A stretch of DNA of 38,039 nucleotides from Succinatimonas sp. CAG:777 (GCA_000431835.1 HF987905.1:1-38039); one strand, 5' to 3'; shown: positions 1 through 7,972, counted from the stretch's first letter. Notes: a model not told the origin generated them from the sequence alone. Numbers and translations: made by a program.

Positions 1-37
1 GTTTCAGTTAAGGACTTTTTCAATCTATAATTGAAGC
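1..37 (+). CRISPR. Terminal CRISPR repeat (array continues left of window)
   Basis: The first 36-37 bases begin GTTTCAGTTAAGGAC, and the GTTTCAGTT start is the one used by Francisella type II-B repeats. Bases 8-28 pair without a break with tracrRNA bases 160-180 (21 bp, two G-U), and bases 1-7 pair with 199-205. Only one copy is visible, so the right-hand boundary (36 or 37 nt) is not proven. The window starts exactly at the repeat, so the array must lie to the left. If crRNAs read on the plus strand, as the pairing requires, this is the leader-distal repeat. A TATAAT at 26-31 could act as a repeat-embedded -10 box. Confidence 0.82.
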
Positions 38-38
38 A

Positions 39-71
39 GCAACATAAAATTCTTTAAAAAGAATATGTTGC
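39..71. other. Hairpin between terminal repeat and tracrRNA
   Basis: GCAACAT (39-45) pairs with ATGTTGC (65-71) and A49-TTCTTT (50-55) pairs with AAAGAAT (58-64), with only A46-A48 bulged. No U-run follows on either strand, so it is not a classical terminator. It starts one or two bases after the CRISPR repeat and would be the 5' end of any RNA started from the repeat's TATAAT. The function is unknown. Confidence 0.55.
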
Positions 72-124
72 ACTTATAAAATGTGATGTAAGTTTCGAAA
101 TATTATTTTTTGCAGTGAAACAAG

Positions 125-153
125 TATATTTTTCGAAAAAAATACTTTACAAT
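125..153 (+). promoter_or_regulatory. Probable tracrRNA promoter
   Basis: TACAAT at 148-153 matches five of six -10 positions and lies seven bases before the first base of the anti-repeat (A160). That fits a transcript whose 5' end is the anti-repeat itself. The -35 at 125-130 (TATATT) is weak. A TTTCGAAA palindrome at 131-138 sits in the spacer, and an identical one is at 93-100. Confidence 0.6.
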
Positions 154-159
154 AAAAAC

Positions 160-260
160 ATAGATTGAAAAAGTTCTTGAAGTCGTCTTTATGGCGAGCT
201 GAAATCATCAAAAATCAAGATTAAGTCCAGCAACTGCGAAAGCATCTGGATGTATTTTTT
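160..260 (+). ncRNA. tracrRNA of the type II-B system
   Basis: This RNA would base-pair with pre-crRNA repeats and guide RNase III processing and Cas9 loading. Bases 160-180 form 21 continuous pairs with repeat bases 8-28, and bases 199-205 (CTGAAAT) pair with repeat bases 1-7. Between them, 183-187 and 193-197 can form a 5-bp hairpin around TTTAT, giving a three-way junction. Downstream come a short AT-rich linker and a terminator: TCCAG (226-230) with CTGGA (246-250), an inner TGC-GAAA-GCA, then a U-run to 260. Its 3' end meets the cas4 stop codon at 259-261 head to head. The location between cas4 and the array matches Francisella novicida. The overall length of about 100 nt is inferred from the -10 box and the U-run. 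Confidence 0.85.
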
Positions 261-852
261 AAAACCTGTCAGCACAGAAGTTGAAGAATTCGCATTGTCC
301 GCATTTATTTTCTTCTGCGCTAGAAGGTGGAATGTCTGCCTTTTTGAGGTTTTTAATAATGTGATCTCTTATTTCCAAAGTTTTGGATCTAATAGATGCA
401 TCGATATTCACTTTTCTGGTTTTACCTTTACTTCCGTAAAGAACAAAACATTGTTTTATTATTTCACCGTACTTCTCTTCACATAGCATTGCATATGCAC
501 ATAGCTGCACTGCAGTTTCCATAGTGAACTTGTCATAATCTGAGTTTTTAAATTCAATGATGCTTAATTCTGAATCAGCAGACAAAATTGCATCACATAT
601 GCCATGAAGAGATAATTTGTCACTATACAGTTCCACATTAAAAGAAATTTTTCCAATCGTTGAAATTCCAAACCTAGAGAGATTCCTTCTTTTAGATAAC
701 ATCTCTTGGCGCTTGTGTTCTTCAATGCCTTGAGACATCCACTCTTTCTCTACAGGCGTTATATTTCGCGCAATATAGAAATAAGGGATTCTTGGGCAAA
801 AACAGTATTGTCTTAACATTGAAACCGGTAAGTTAAATTGATTCATATCCAT
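259..852 (-). CDS. cas4: CRISPR-associated exonuclease Cas4
   Basis: Cas4 is a RecB-like Fe-S nuclease that trims prespacers for PAM-correct insertion by Cas1-Cas2. Its presence defines subtype II-B among type II systems. The 197-aa protein has the expected cysteines: C17/C19 near the N-terminus and C184, C187 and C193 at the C-terminus, the usual 4Fe-4S pattern. RecB nuclease motifs are visible: GIEEH with H46, D87, E100-x-K102 and Q116-x3-Y120. The start overlaps the cas2 end by 20 bp, so the two are translationally linked. It is the last gene of the cas operon and runs into the tracrRNA terminator from the opposite side. Confidence 0.95.
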   Translation of the reverse strand: MDMNQFNLPVSMLRQYCFCPRIPYFYIARNITPVEKEWMSQGIEEHKRQEMLSKRRNLSRFGISTIGKISFNVELYSDKLSLHGICDAILSADSELSIIEFKNSDYDKFTMETAVQLCAYAMLCEEKYGEIIKQCFVLYGSKGKTRKVNIDASIRSKTLEIRDHIIKNLKKADIPPSSAEENKCGQCEFFNFCADRF

Positions 853-1129
853 CTGGCTCTATATATTTAAAATTTTTATAACCAAAGCAACTACCAAGCT
901 CTTTATCAGACAATGTACATTTGGTCCAAAAGCACTTGTCAGATTCAGGATCAAGCATTTTTAGAACAACTTTCTTCATAGCAGAGAACTCGGCTTGATT
1001 TAAATCTCCATAAAACACTGATTTCTGAATAGATATCAACCCAAGATCCTTCATTTTATCAAAGAACTTCTTTCTAGTTTTATCATTCTCAATGTCATAA
1101 CATACGAGGTACTTTTGGTAAATATTCAT
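833..1129 (-). CDS. cas2: CRISPR-associated protein Cas2
   Basis: Cas2 is the dimeric structural core of the Cas1-Cas2 integrase that adds new spacers. The 98-aa length is normal. The first beta strand, YLVCYDIENDKTR, carries the conserved Asp (D12) and the ferredoxin-like fold start typical of the family. ISIQKSVFYGDL matches the second conserved strand region. It starts six bases after the cas1 stop and overlaps cas4 by 20 bp, so it is co-transcribed. Confidence 0.96.
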   Translation of the reverse strand: MNIYQKYLVCYDIENDKTRKKFFDKMKDLGLISIQKSVFYGDLNQAEFSAMKKVVLKMLDPESDKCFWTKCTLSDKELGSCFGYKNFKYIEPDGYESI

Positions 1130-1135
1130 CTTTTT

Positions 1136-2128
1136 CTACCATTTAAAGGAATAGCCTTTATAATTTCCCTTTTCACTTATAACTCCTGATAATCTGTATA
1201 CTTGCCTTTGTATGATATTTTCAAGTTTTACTTTCTTCTTGTTATAGGAGTACCTTGTAGCCATGGTTTTGTATATTTCATCACTTATCGCTTTTTTAAT
1301 TGAAGAATCAAATTCTTTTGCACTTTCAAGTCTAGACCTTAGTTTTATAACAACTCTATCAACAACCCAGGCTCTGTACTCTTCCATCAGGTCTAAGACA
1401 AGTGATGGCTTTCCTGGTCTGTCTACGTGGAAAAATCCGGCGTACATTTCAAACCCAGCGTTATCAACGGCTGATAATAAAAAACTTGCCAAAATTGCAT
1501 AGCCATAATTAAGAGCTTTATTAGTGATGCTATTTGCCCCTCGACCTTCTCTACATTCAAAATCGTGTGGAAGCAAGGACAGAGAACTGAGGAGATCCCA
1601 ATACAATACAGCAGCTTTTCCCTCCAAGCCAAATAAGGTATTTTTCCATTGTGGACCTTGAATGTTTTTGAGCTGAGTTATGATCTGATTAACTGATGTT
1701 ACAAATTTGCCAACAACTGTTGTTAACTCTTCATTATTTTTCAACTGGTACTTAGAGAAATAAAGTACAACTGCACGCTGATTTCTAACCTTAGAAAGAA
1801 TAATCTTCTTAGATACATCACAGCAAAGTTTTTCATCTTTAATAAAGTCAAACTGAGATTTTCTCAAAGAGACTACCGCATGCTGATTCTGACCTAAGAC
1901 AGCTGATACGGCCTGACCTTTCCAATCCAAAAAGAGAATTCTTATTCCTCTTAGAGAGCATGACAAGATTAAGTCACCAGAAACAGAAACTCCCCTTTTA
2001 AGAACACATATCGTTCTTAATCGTGATAAGGGGAGCTCTTTTATCTGTGTACCATTCTGTTTAACAATAAGTCTTTCTCCTGAAAGACCTAAAAAAGTAC
2101 CATATTCGCTTACAGTAAGGTATCTCAT
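1136..2128 (-). CDS. cas1: CRISPR-associated endonuclease/integrase Cas1
   Basis: Cas1 is the metal-dependent integrase that inserts spacers into the array. The 330-aa length is normal. The N-terminal beta domain begins MRYLTVSEYGTFLGLSGERL. The all-alpha catalytic domain carries E169 (in FGLEGKAA), H234 (in GFFHVDRPGKPS) and D246/E249 (in LVLDLMEEYR), the conserved metal ligands. NYGYAIL at 207-213 is another family hallmark. The ATG lies one base after the cas9 stop, so translation is tightly coupled, and cas2 follows after six bases. Nothing in the sequence suggests inactivation. Confidence 0.97.
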   Translation of the reverse strand: MRYLTVSEYGTFLGLSGERLIVKQNGTQIKELPLSRLRTICVLKRGVSVSGDLILSCSLRGIRILFLDWKGQAVSAVLGQNQHAVVSLRKSQFDFIKDEKLCCDVSKKIILSKVRNQRAVVLYFSKYQLKNNEELTTVVGKFVTSVNQIITQLKNIQGPQWKNTLFGLEGKAAVLYWDLLSSLSLLPHDFECREGRGANSITNKALNYGYAILASFLLSAVDNAGFEMYAGFFHVDRPGKPSLVLDLMEEYRAWVVDRVVIKLRSRLESAKEFDSSIKKAISDEIYKTMATRYSYNKKKVKLENIIQRQVYRLSGVISEKGNYKGYSFKW

Positions 2129-2129
2129 T

Positions 2130-5100
2130 CTAACTCAGGGCACAGTCATAGGCTGTTTTCATCAGAGAATCACAAGTAGTAGACATATAACAATAACGAA
2201 CAAGTTTGCCAATAGAAAGCATAACTATTTTTCCTGTTTTTTTATTATTTTTTGTTTCTACTCTTGGATTTCCAATAAAATCATTTTTCATGTTTTTAAC
2301 ATAAATTTTAATTTCATCACCAGACAAAACCAATGTTGAAGGAAGTTCTAGATAATTCTTATATTTATTTTTTAAACATTTATTAAATTCATCAAAAGGT
2401 TGCTTAATTATTACCAATCTACGAGAATCCGACGATGGAGAAATGTATACTTCTGTTTTTTCGTTTTTATAAACCATCCTATTTTCTTTCATTGGAACAA
2501 AATTATCCCCAATACATACATTTTTGTAATTTTTTTCAAGTAGAGTTAGATTTTTTCCGATATACGAATCAACTGTTATTGGTTTATTCCACATGACTTC
2601 ACCTTTTTCACTTAAGGCAAACCCTTTTCTTTTAACAGTCTGAGGCGTATTTACTTCTAGCAACTGATAAAATTCTTCCATTTCATCTGTATACCTCTTA
2701 ATTCTTATTCCTCCAGATGCATTTTTTAGTATTGGTAAGCTATACACTCGTTTTGTTCCGGCATGATTGAGTTTTTTTGTGGTTTTTCTGTTTAAATTTA
2801 AAGAATTATAAATAATCTCTTTCCAATTTTTAATGTTATCTTTACCCAAATAATCTGAAAATTTTTCAGTAATTTTCGACCATTCATTTTTAGATGGTAA
2901 ATATATTTTTTTACAAGCTAAGATCTTAAAAGGTTTGGGTAATGAAAAATTTAACTCAAAATTTTTGTTTGTAAGGATTTCAGATTTACTCTTAAATCTC
3001 TTTTCTCTATCATTGTAAATATCACATACATCGGTATTTACTGTTGTGTAACGTAATGACTCTAAAATTTTTACTATAAGAGCACAATCATTTACATCTA
3101 CTTCTTGATGTATATATCTATGGATAAAATCAAATGCTTTCTTTTTATTTATTTTATACGTTATAAATTTACAACTGGATTCTATTGCTTTATTAAAAAA
3201 TGGAGCTAACAATTCAAGAAATTTATGTTGATCTTTTACAATTTCAATAGAATTTCCTTCTTTACTAGAGTTCCATGAAAATCCAATCTTAACTTGATCT
3301 TTCATTACCATCACAGGTAAAAAATGCTCTGCGTAGATCGTATCATTAAATAACTTTCTAGAAAAATCGTCATTTTTATCTGAAAAATCTTTTTTCTCTA
3401 TTCGAAGAATTTTAAATTCATGAGGCTCAAGTTTTAACAAATTGCCAGTATTAGAAATTTTAGCCAAACAACTTTCTTTTGAGATATTTTCAGAAATACG
3501 CTCATTTGTTGATGCAGATGCCAATACACATAAAGCATCTATGGCGTGAGATGTTATTGGCTGATTTTCTTGTTTTTTCAACAGTGTATTTAATTTGCTC
3601 AAGTCATCTCTTGTAGAATGAACATCCGAAGGATCTACTTTATAAGCAAAGAAATTTAAAGTATTTCTGTTAGATTTTAACCACGAAGACAACTCGTTTT
3701 TTAATTTTGAAATAATCGCATTTACAAAATAAGACTGAGTTCCATTAACCCTTGTACTATAGGATCTGGCCATTGCTGACACAACTATCTGATAGGCTTT
3801 GCTGTGAGGCATAAATAAAGCGTGTCTGCAACAGTCTTGCTCTTTTTGATCCATCATATCAAACAGGAATCTTGGGTTTTTGCTACTAATTTTTGCTACC
3901 GTACCTTCTATATTCTGCTGAATCTGCACAATATTTGCTGTTCCAAATACAGCATTAAGATACTTTGGTGAAAGTTCTCTTAATGTATACATATTTTCAT
4001 CTTTATTCCGATTTCCTGTTAGTCTACAAAAAATCAGATTCGCTTCTGAGTTAAAAATCGTACCCATACTGGATTTAGTAAAGCTTCTTGGAATTATATG
4101 GTCGATCTCACCATTTGTTTCGGATATACGTTCACCTGTGTATGGACATACACCTCTTGAAGCAGATTTAATTCTCTTCTCTTTATTTTCCCATTTCTTT
4201 AATTGACGACTAACTCCACTTTGGGATCTTTTTTTAATTTTTTCCAGTAACTTTGACTTCTTTATCTTCGCTATTGATTCTGTAAACTCAAATTTATTCT
4301 GTTCAATTAAAATACCGACATTTATCACTGTCTCATTCAGAGAGTCTAACTCTTTTATCTCTGCGCTCTTTACTTTAGCGATTTCATAAGCCTGCCTTTC
4401 TAAGATCTTTCCTAAGGCACCATCAAAAGGTCTTACTGATTCAGTTGGCAGTCGAGAACATAACGCATGATTTCCTAACAGAAACTGCATTCTTGCGTTA
4501 TTCTCCATATTTACTGCTACACAATTGCTTGAAAAGCCTAATGTATCTGTTTCGATTAGAGTATAAAGTTGAGAAAAACTGAACGGATTGTTAAATTTAA
4601 TTTCTGATAAAGGATCTTGAGAAATACTGTTCCTAACTAATGGAGAAATCTCTTCAATTATTTTATTGATTTCTACTAGTTTCTTCTGATCTGCAGTCAA
4701 CCGTTCTTTCTTTTCTTTAGCAGAATAATTAGCATAGTCATATTCGATTTTAAAAGTATTGCCGTATTCTTTTCGAAGTCCTTCAATATCTTTACAAACT
4801 GATTTTAAAGTTTTTCTTCCTTTTATAGGAGCTCTCCAAACTTCAAGAAATTTCTCATAATCAAAATCATTATTTATTCCAAGCACATTTCCAACCAGTG
4901 TTGATATCACTTTATTCTTCATTGGAGGATGTATTCCAGAAATTTCAAGAAGAGGATCATCTATCACTGACCAAAGACCAGATTTGGCCATTTCTACTTC
5001 GTTGTAATATGACTGAGCTAACTTATAAAAATCATCCTCACGATCTTCTACCACTGACTGAATTATCTTGACTGTATCTGCCAGTTTTGAATTTGAAGGA

Positions 5101-6371
5101 TCTCTTACCCATGATCTCAATAGTGTAATTGGCTCGTTTTTATCTGCAGCTAAATCAAACAAACGTTGCATTACATATGAGTTGAAAACTTTGCTTTGCG
5201 TATATGAGCTTGAACTCTTTACATCTATTCTTGACTTTCGGTCTGAAATTTTAACTATATCTTCTAGCTGGTATTTTAAATTTGGATATAGTTTTGCGAA
5301 CTTCTCTGCCCATTTCTCCCATAAATTTGTGTATTTCTTATCTAAGGCTTTAGGTGATAAGAGTAATGTTAAATCTGTAGGAGGATTTCGATTGTTCTGA
5401 TCCTCATATGGAGGAATTGTGTCGAGAGGATCAATTGAACACAACAATGAAGTTACATCATTTGAAATTTCCAGATTTTTTATCAGCTCTCTGGCTTTTT
5501 GTTGATCTTCTTTTGGATAATGGAAGTATTTATAAGCTCTTGCCCACACTTTTTTAAATCTTTCAGGAATCCATTTTGGATTTCCTTTCATGTTGATATC
5601 ATTGAAATACCAGCGCAAAGCTCTCAGCTGAAGATTCGAAATATTTCCAACACATTTGAAAAGCTTTTCATTGCCATCAAATGACTTAACTATATCAGCT
5701 AATCTAGAATCCTTATTTATATCTGCCTTGATATCTGATAAGTATTGTTTACGGTGTTTATTGCCAAATTCACAGGTATTGATGATGTTTTCAGCAGCTT
5801 TCACCATCACATCAAAAGCTGACTTGTATATTTTTTTTTCGATTTTATCTAGTTCAGAAGAGTCCATGGCCTGTTTTAATTCTTCTGAAGAAAGAGCTTT
5901 CTTCATAGCTTTAGCTGAATCTAAATCACAGCACTTCTGATTAAACTGATCATATAAAGACTGAGATTCATCAAACAGATCTTTAATATATGAGGCAAAT
6001 AGATCAACAGGGCATTCTTTTAAAATATCAAGGTCAATTTCTGCTTCTAGCCTTGTATACCCTCTTCTCTTCATTAAAGAAGAGATTGATTCTTTTTCAT
6101 CAGCAGTCAGCTCTCTATGAATTACTGAACTTATAACAAGATAGATTAGTTTTCTTGCTTTTTTGAATCTATCCAAAGCACGAATCATATGTCTCTTCTG
6201 AGTTCTATCTTTTACTGTATATTTAATACCATTACCATCATCAGGCATCTCAATAATAAAAGCATTGATGTCATCTGCAGATGGCAATATTGAAGATGTA
6301 TATGATACGCATCCTGTATACTTACCACCTAGATCAATTGCAATATTTGAATACACTGTTTTTTTGCTCAT
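2130..6371 (-). CDS. cas9: Type II-B CRISPR endonuclease Cas9
   Basis: Cas9 is the RNA-guided DNA endonuclease that uses crRNA:tracrRNA to cut target DNA. The protein has 1413 aa; Francisella novicida Cas9 has about 1630. RuvC-I is at the N-terminus with D13 (IAIDLGGKYTG). The Arg/Lys-rich bridge helix is near 57-80. A helical recognition lobe spans roughly 80-640. RuvC-II has E690 in VGILIEQNKFEF. The HNH domain (about 740-795) has D757-H758 (GEIDHIIPRSF) and N778 with downstream GNRNK. RuvC-III has H942 and D945 (SHAIDALCV). All cleavage residues are present, so it should be active. The C-terminal half should hold the PAM-interacting domain, but the PAM cannot be read from sequence. It is first in a cas9-cas1-cas2-cas4 operon. 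The family is certain; the II-B subtype rests on cas4, gene order and motif style. Confidence 0.97.
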   Translation of the reverse strand: MSKKTVYSNIAIDLGGKYTGCVSYTSSILPSADDINAFIIEMPDDGNGIKYTVKDRTQKRHMIRALDRFKKARKLIYLVISSVIHRELTADEKESISSLMKRRGYTRLEAEIDLDILKECPVDLFASYIKDLFDESQSLYDQFNQKCCDLDSAKAMKKALSSEELKQAMDSSELDKIEKKIYKSAFDVMVKAAENIINTCEFGNKHRKQYLSDIKADINKDSRLADIVKSFDGNEKLFKCVGNISNLQLRALRWYFNDINMKGNPKWIPERFKKVWARAYKYFHYPKEDQQKARELIKNLEISNDVTSLLCSIDPLDTIPPYEDQNNRNPPTDLTLLLSPKALDKKYTNLWEKWAEKFAKLYPNLKYQLEDIVKISDRKSRIDVKSSSSYTQSKVFNSYVMQRLFDLAADKNEPITLLRSWVRDPSNSKLADTVKIIQSVVEDREDDFYKLAQSYYNEVEMAKSGLWSVIDDPLLEISGIHPPMKNKVISTLVGNVLGINNDFDYEKFLEVWRAPIKGRKTLKSVCKDIEGLRKEYGNTFKIEYDYANYSAKEKKERLTADQKKLVEINKIIEEISPLVRNSISQDPLSEIKFNNPFSFSQLYTLIETDTLGFSSNCVAVNMENNARMQFLLGNHALCSRLPTESVRPFDGALGKILERQAYEIAKVKSAEIKELDSLNETVINVGILIEQNKFEFTESIAKIKKSKLLEKIKKRSQSGVSRQLKKWENKEKRIKSASRGVCPYTGERISETNGEIDHIIPRSFTKSSMGTIFNSEANLIFCRLTGNRNKDENMYTLRELSPKYLNAVFGTANIVQIQQNIEGTVAKISSKNPRFLFDMMDQKEQDCCRHALFMPHSKAYQIVVSAMARSYSTRVNGTQSYFVNAIISKLKNELSSWLKSNRNTLNFFAYKVDPSDVHSTRDDLSKLNTLLKKQENQPITSHAIDALCVLASASTNERISENISKESCLAKISNTGNLLKLEPHEFKILRIEKKDFSDKNDDFSRKLFNDTIYAEHFLPVMVMKDQVKIGFSWNSSKEGNSIEIVKDQHKFLELLAPFFNKAIESSCKFITYKINKKKAFDFIHRYIHQEVDVNDCALIVKILESLRYTTVNTDVCDIYNDREKRFKSKSEILTNKNFELNFSLPKPFKILACKKIYLPSKNEWSKITEKFSDYLGKDNIKNWKEIIYNSLNLNRKTTKKLNHAGTKRVYSLPILKNASGGIRIKRYTDEMEEFYQLLEVNTPQTVKRKGFALSEKGEVMWNKPITVDSYIGKNLTLLEKNYKNVCIGDNFVPMKENRMVYKNEKTEVYISPSSDSRRLVIIKQPFDEFNKCLKNKYKNYLELPSTLVLSGDEIKIYVKNMKNDFIGNPRVETKNNKKTGKIVMLSIGKLVRYCYMSTTCDSLMKTAYDCALS

Positions 6372-6393
6372 AATAAAACTCTGCTATTGGATA

Positions 6394-6410
6394 GATGAAA
6401 ACTTCTCATC
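6394..6410. promoter_or_regulatory. Inverted repeat in the cas9 5' leader
   Basis: GATGAAAACTTCTCATC is an odd-length dyad with eight opposed pairs (one G-T) around a central base, about 25 bp upstream of the cas9 ATG. It could be an operator or an RNA hairpin near the ribosome binding region (GCAGAG). No repressor gene is visible next to it. The sequence is seen; its role is inferred. Confidence 0.35.
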
Positions 6411-6571
6411 TCACTTTAACACCTAATCTATAATTTAAACAGTATTTTCTTCACATTTAAAAGATTATTATTTTTAGATGTACTATTCGCATTATTTTTC
6501 AATACAAAAATAATTTTTATAGTCTAATATCAGTATAACTACCGTTACTTTTAATGCACCCTCAGAAGTTT

Positions 6572-6600
6572 TTGGACAATTTGATTAATATCCTTACAAT
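6572..6600 (+). promoter_or_regulatory. zapA-fthC promoter
   Basis: TTGGAC (6572-6577) and TACAAT (6595-6600) are separated by exactly 17 bp. A start near 6607 would leave a very short leader before the AAGGA ribosome binding site and the zapA ATG. Confidence 0.6.
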
Positions 6601-6620
6601 ATAGGCAAAAAGGAATATTT

Positions 6621-6926
6621 ATGCCAGATCAAAACGATTCACATGACTTTGTCCAATGTGCACTCTTTGGTGAGAGTTTCAACTTAAGATGTGCAAAAGC
6701 TCAAAAGGACAATCTTAAAAAAGCAGTAGATTCTCTGCAGACAAAGGCCTCAAATATGATGAGAGAGAATCCGAATTTAACACCTACACAGGCTGCAATT
6801 CTCATAGCTCTTGATTCGGAGAGCACACTGCAGGAATATTTAAACAACAAAACACCCTTTGAAAATGAAGCACTGAAACTTATCACCAGAATGAAGGTAT
6901 CACTTCAGAGAGCCAACAATGACTGA
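6621..6926 (+). CDS. zapA: Cell division protein ZapA
   Basis: ZapA is a small cytoplasmic protein that bundles FtsZ filaments at the division ring. The 101-aa length fits the family. FGESFNLRC near the N-terminus is the typical ZapA beta hairpin, and the remainder is predicted helix, including LTPTQAAILIALDSE. The ATG has AAGGA about seven bases upstream. The next gene, fthC, overlaps it by 8 bp. This zapA-fthC pairing is standard for gammaproteobacteria, although there the 6S RNA gene usually lies between them. Confidence 0.9.
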   Translation: MPDQNDSHDFVQCALFGESFNLRCAKAQKDNLKKAVDSLQTKASNMMRENPNLTPTQAAILIALDSESTLQEYLNNKTPFENEALKLITRMKVSLQRANND

Positions 6927-7509
6927 TTTTTTTGATAACAAAGTTTTACGCAAGTCGCTGCGTCAGCAGATCTTAGAACAGAGAAGACAGGTAACACCTG
7001 TAAAAGCCTATGAGGCTGGCGTTGAGATTGTAAAAATCTTAAGTAACCATAAACACTTCCTGCAAAAAAAGATGGTGGGATCATATTTAAGCTTAGGTGG
7101 TGAGTTATCTACAGAGCCTATCAACGAGTATCTTCTAGAACACCATGAATTAGCTCTACCTTTTATGGATGTTCACGTAAAAGGTCATATGGACTTTTAT
7201 TCCTATAAGAAAGGTGACAGGTTAATTGAAAACCGCTTCCACATTCTAGAGCCTGAGAATTTACCAGAGAATCTGGTAACTCCTGATAAATTTGAAGCTT
7301 TGATTGTGCCATTAGTTGGATTTGATAATAAAGGCAACAGATTAGGTATGGGGGGAGGCTATTACGACAGAATGTTAAAGAAGCTCTCTGCTCAATGTCT
7401 TTTAATAGGTGTAGCTTATGACTTCCAACTTTTAGATGCTGTACCTATTGAGCATTGGGATATGCCTTTGCATGAAGTCATAACTCCTACCAAGCACTAC
7501 GTCTTCTAA
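6919..7509 (+). CDS. fthC: 5-formyltetrahydrofolate cyclo-ligase
   Basis: This enzyme (YgfA/MTHFS family) converts 5-formyl-THF to 5,10-methenyl-THF using ATP, recycling a dead-end folate in the cytoplasm. The N-terminal basic segment KSLRQQILEQRRQ contacts substrate in the family. The signature RLGMGGGYYDRML, the nucleotide/folate-binding loop, is intact at about 140-152, and IVPLVGFDNKGNRLG precedes it. At 196 aa it is slightly longer than the E. coli enzyme. It overlaps zapA by 8 bp, so translation is probably coupled, with GAGAG acting as ribosome binding site inside zapA. A strong terminator follows. Confidence 0.93.
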   Translation: MTDFFDNKVLRKSLRQQILEQRRQVTPVKAYEAGVEIVKILSNHKHFLQKKMVGSYLSLGGELSTEPINEYLLEHHELALPFMDVHVKGHMDFYSYKKGDRLIENRFHILEPENLPENLVTPDKFEALIVPLVGFDNKGNRLGMGGGYYDRMLKKLSAQCLLIGVAYDFQLLDAVPIEHWDMPLHEVITPTKHYVF

Positions 7510-7537
7510 TCAATTTATCTAAAATCGCCAATAAAAA

Positions 7538-7562
7538 ACCCACCGTAAGGTGGGTCTTTTTT
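7538..7562. terminator. Bidirectional intrinsic terminator between fthC and secG
   Basis: ACCCACC and GGTGGGT form a 7-bp stem around GTAA. Six T follow on the plus strand, and a run of A precedes it, which gives U on the minus strand. It serves the convergent fthC and secG transcripts. Confidence 0.92.
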
Positions 7563-7576
7563 AGTAGAAACTTTTA

Positions 7577-7972
7577 TTACTTAGTCTCTGGAGCGTCAGT
7601 CTTAGGAGCATCTGTTGTGTCTGAAACTGCAGGTGCATCTGTATCAACTACAGGAGCATCAGTGTTAACAACAGTCTTCTCTTCAACCTGCTCTGTTGCA
7701 GGAGTCTCAGAAATATTGCTGAAACTTGACTTCTCTTCGTGAGCTGACTTCTGTAAGTAACCTAAGAATAAGCAAACACCGAAGAACAGAATAATTAAAG
7801 TCCAAGTTGATCTAGTCAAGAAGTTACCAGATCCTACTGAACCGAATACTGTATTTGATGCACCTGCACCAAATGAAGCGCCCATGCCAGCACCTTTACC
7901 CTGCTGAACAAGGATCAAAGCAATCATTGCAATTGCAATTAGTAATAAAACTACAATACCAATTTCGTACAT
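7577..7972 (-). CDS. secG: Preprotein translocase subunit SecG
   Basis: SecG is a small inner-membrane partner of SecYE that assists SecA-driven protein export. The first membrane span is VVLLLIAIAMIALILVQ, followed by the conserved GKGAGMGASFGAGASNTVFG cytoplasmic loop and a second span, TWTLIILFFGVCLFLGYL. The C-terminal tail is rich in Asp, Ala, Pro and Thr with repeated TDAP units; such tails vary across SecG proteins. It is last in the rlmE-ftsH-folP*-glmM-secG order known from E. coli. An ACGCA/TGCGT hairpin just upstream places a possible AGGA ribosome binding site in its loop, about 12 bases from the ATG. Confidence 0.95.
   Translation of the reverse strand: MYEIGIVVLLLIAIAMIALILVQQGKGAGMGASFGAGASNTVFGSVGSGNFLTRSTWTLIILFFGVCLFLGYLQKSAHEEKSSFSNISETPATEQVEEKTVVNTDAPVVDTDAPAVSDTTDAPKTDAPETK

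Noticed and set aside
5068..5400. Plus-strand open frames opposite cas9 (also 5499-5684 and 5656-5940)
   Set aside because: They are antisense to a conserved catalytic gene, have no family resemblance and arise from codon bias.
6425..6435. Degenerate CRISPR repeat upstream of cas9
   Set aside because: Only 11 AT-rich bases match, and AATCTATAA also occurs before greA (15699-15707). It is too weak to call a repeat.
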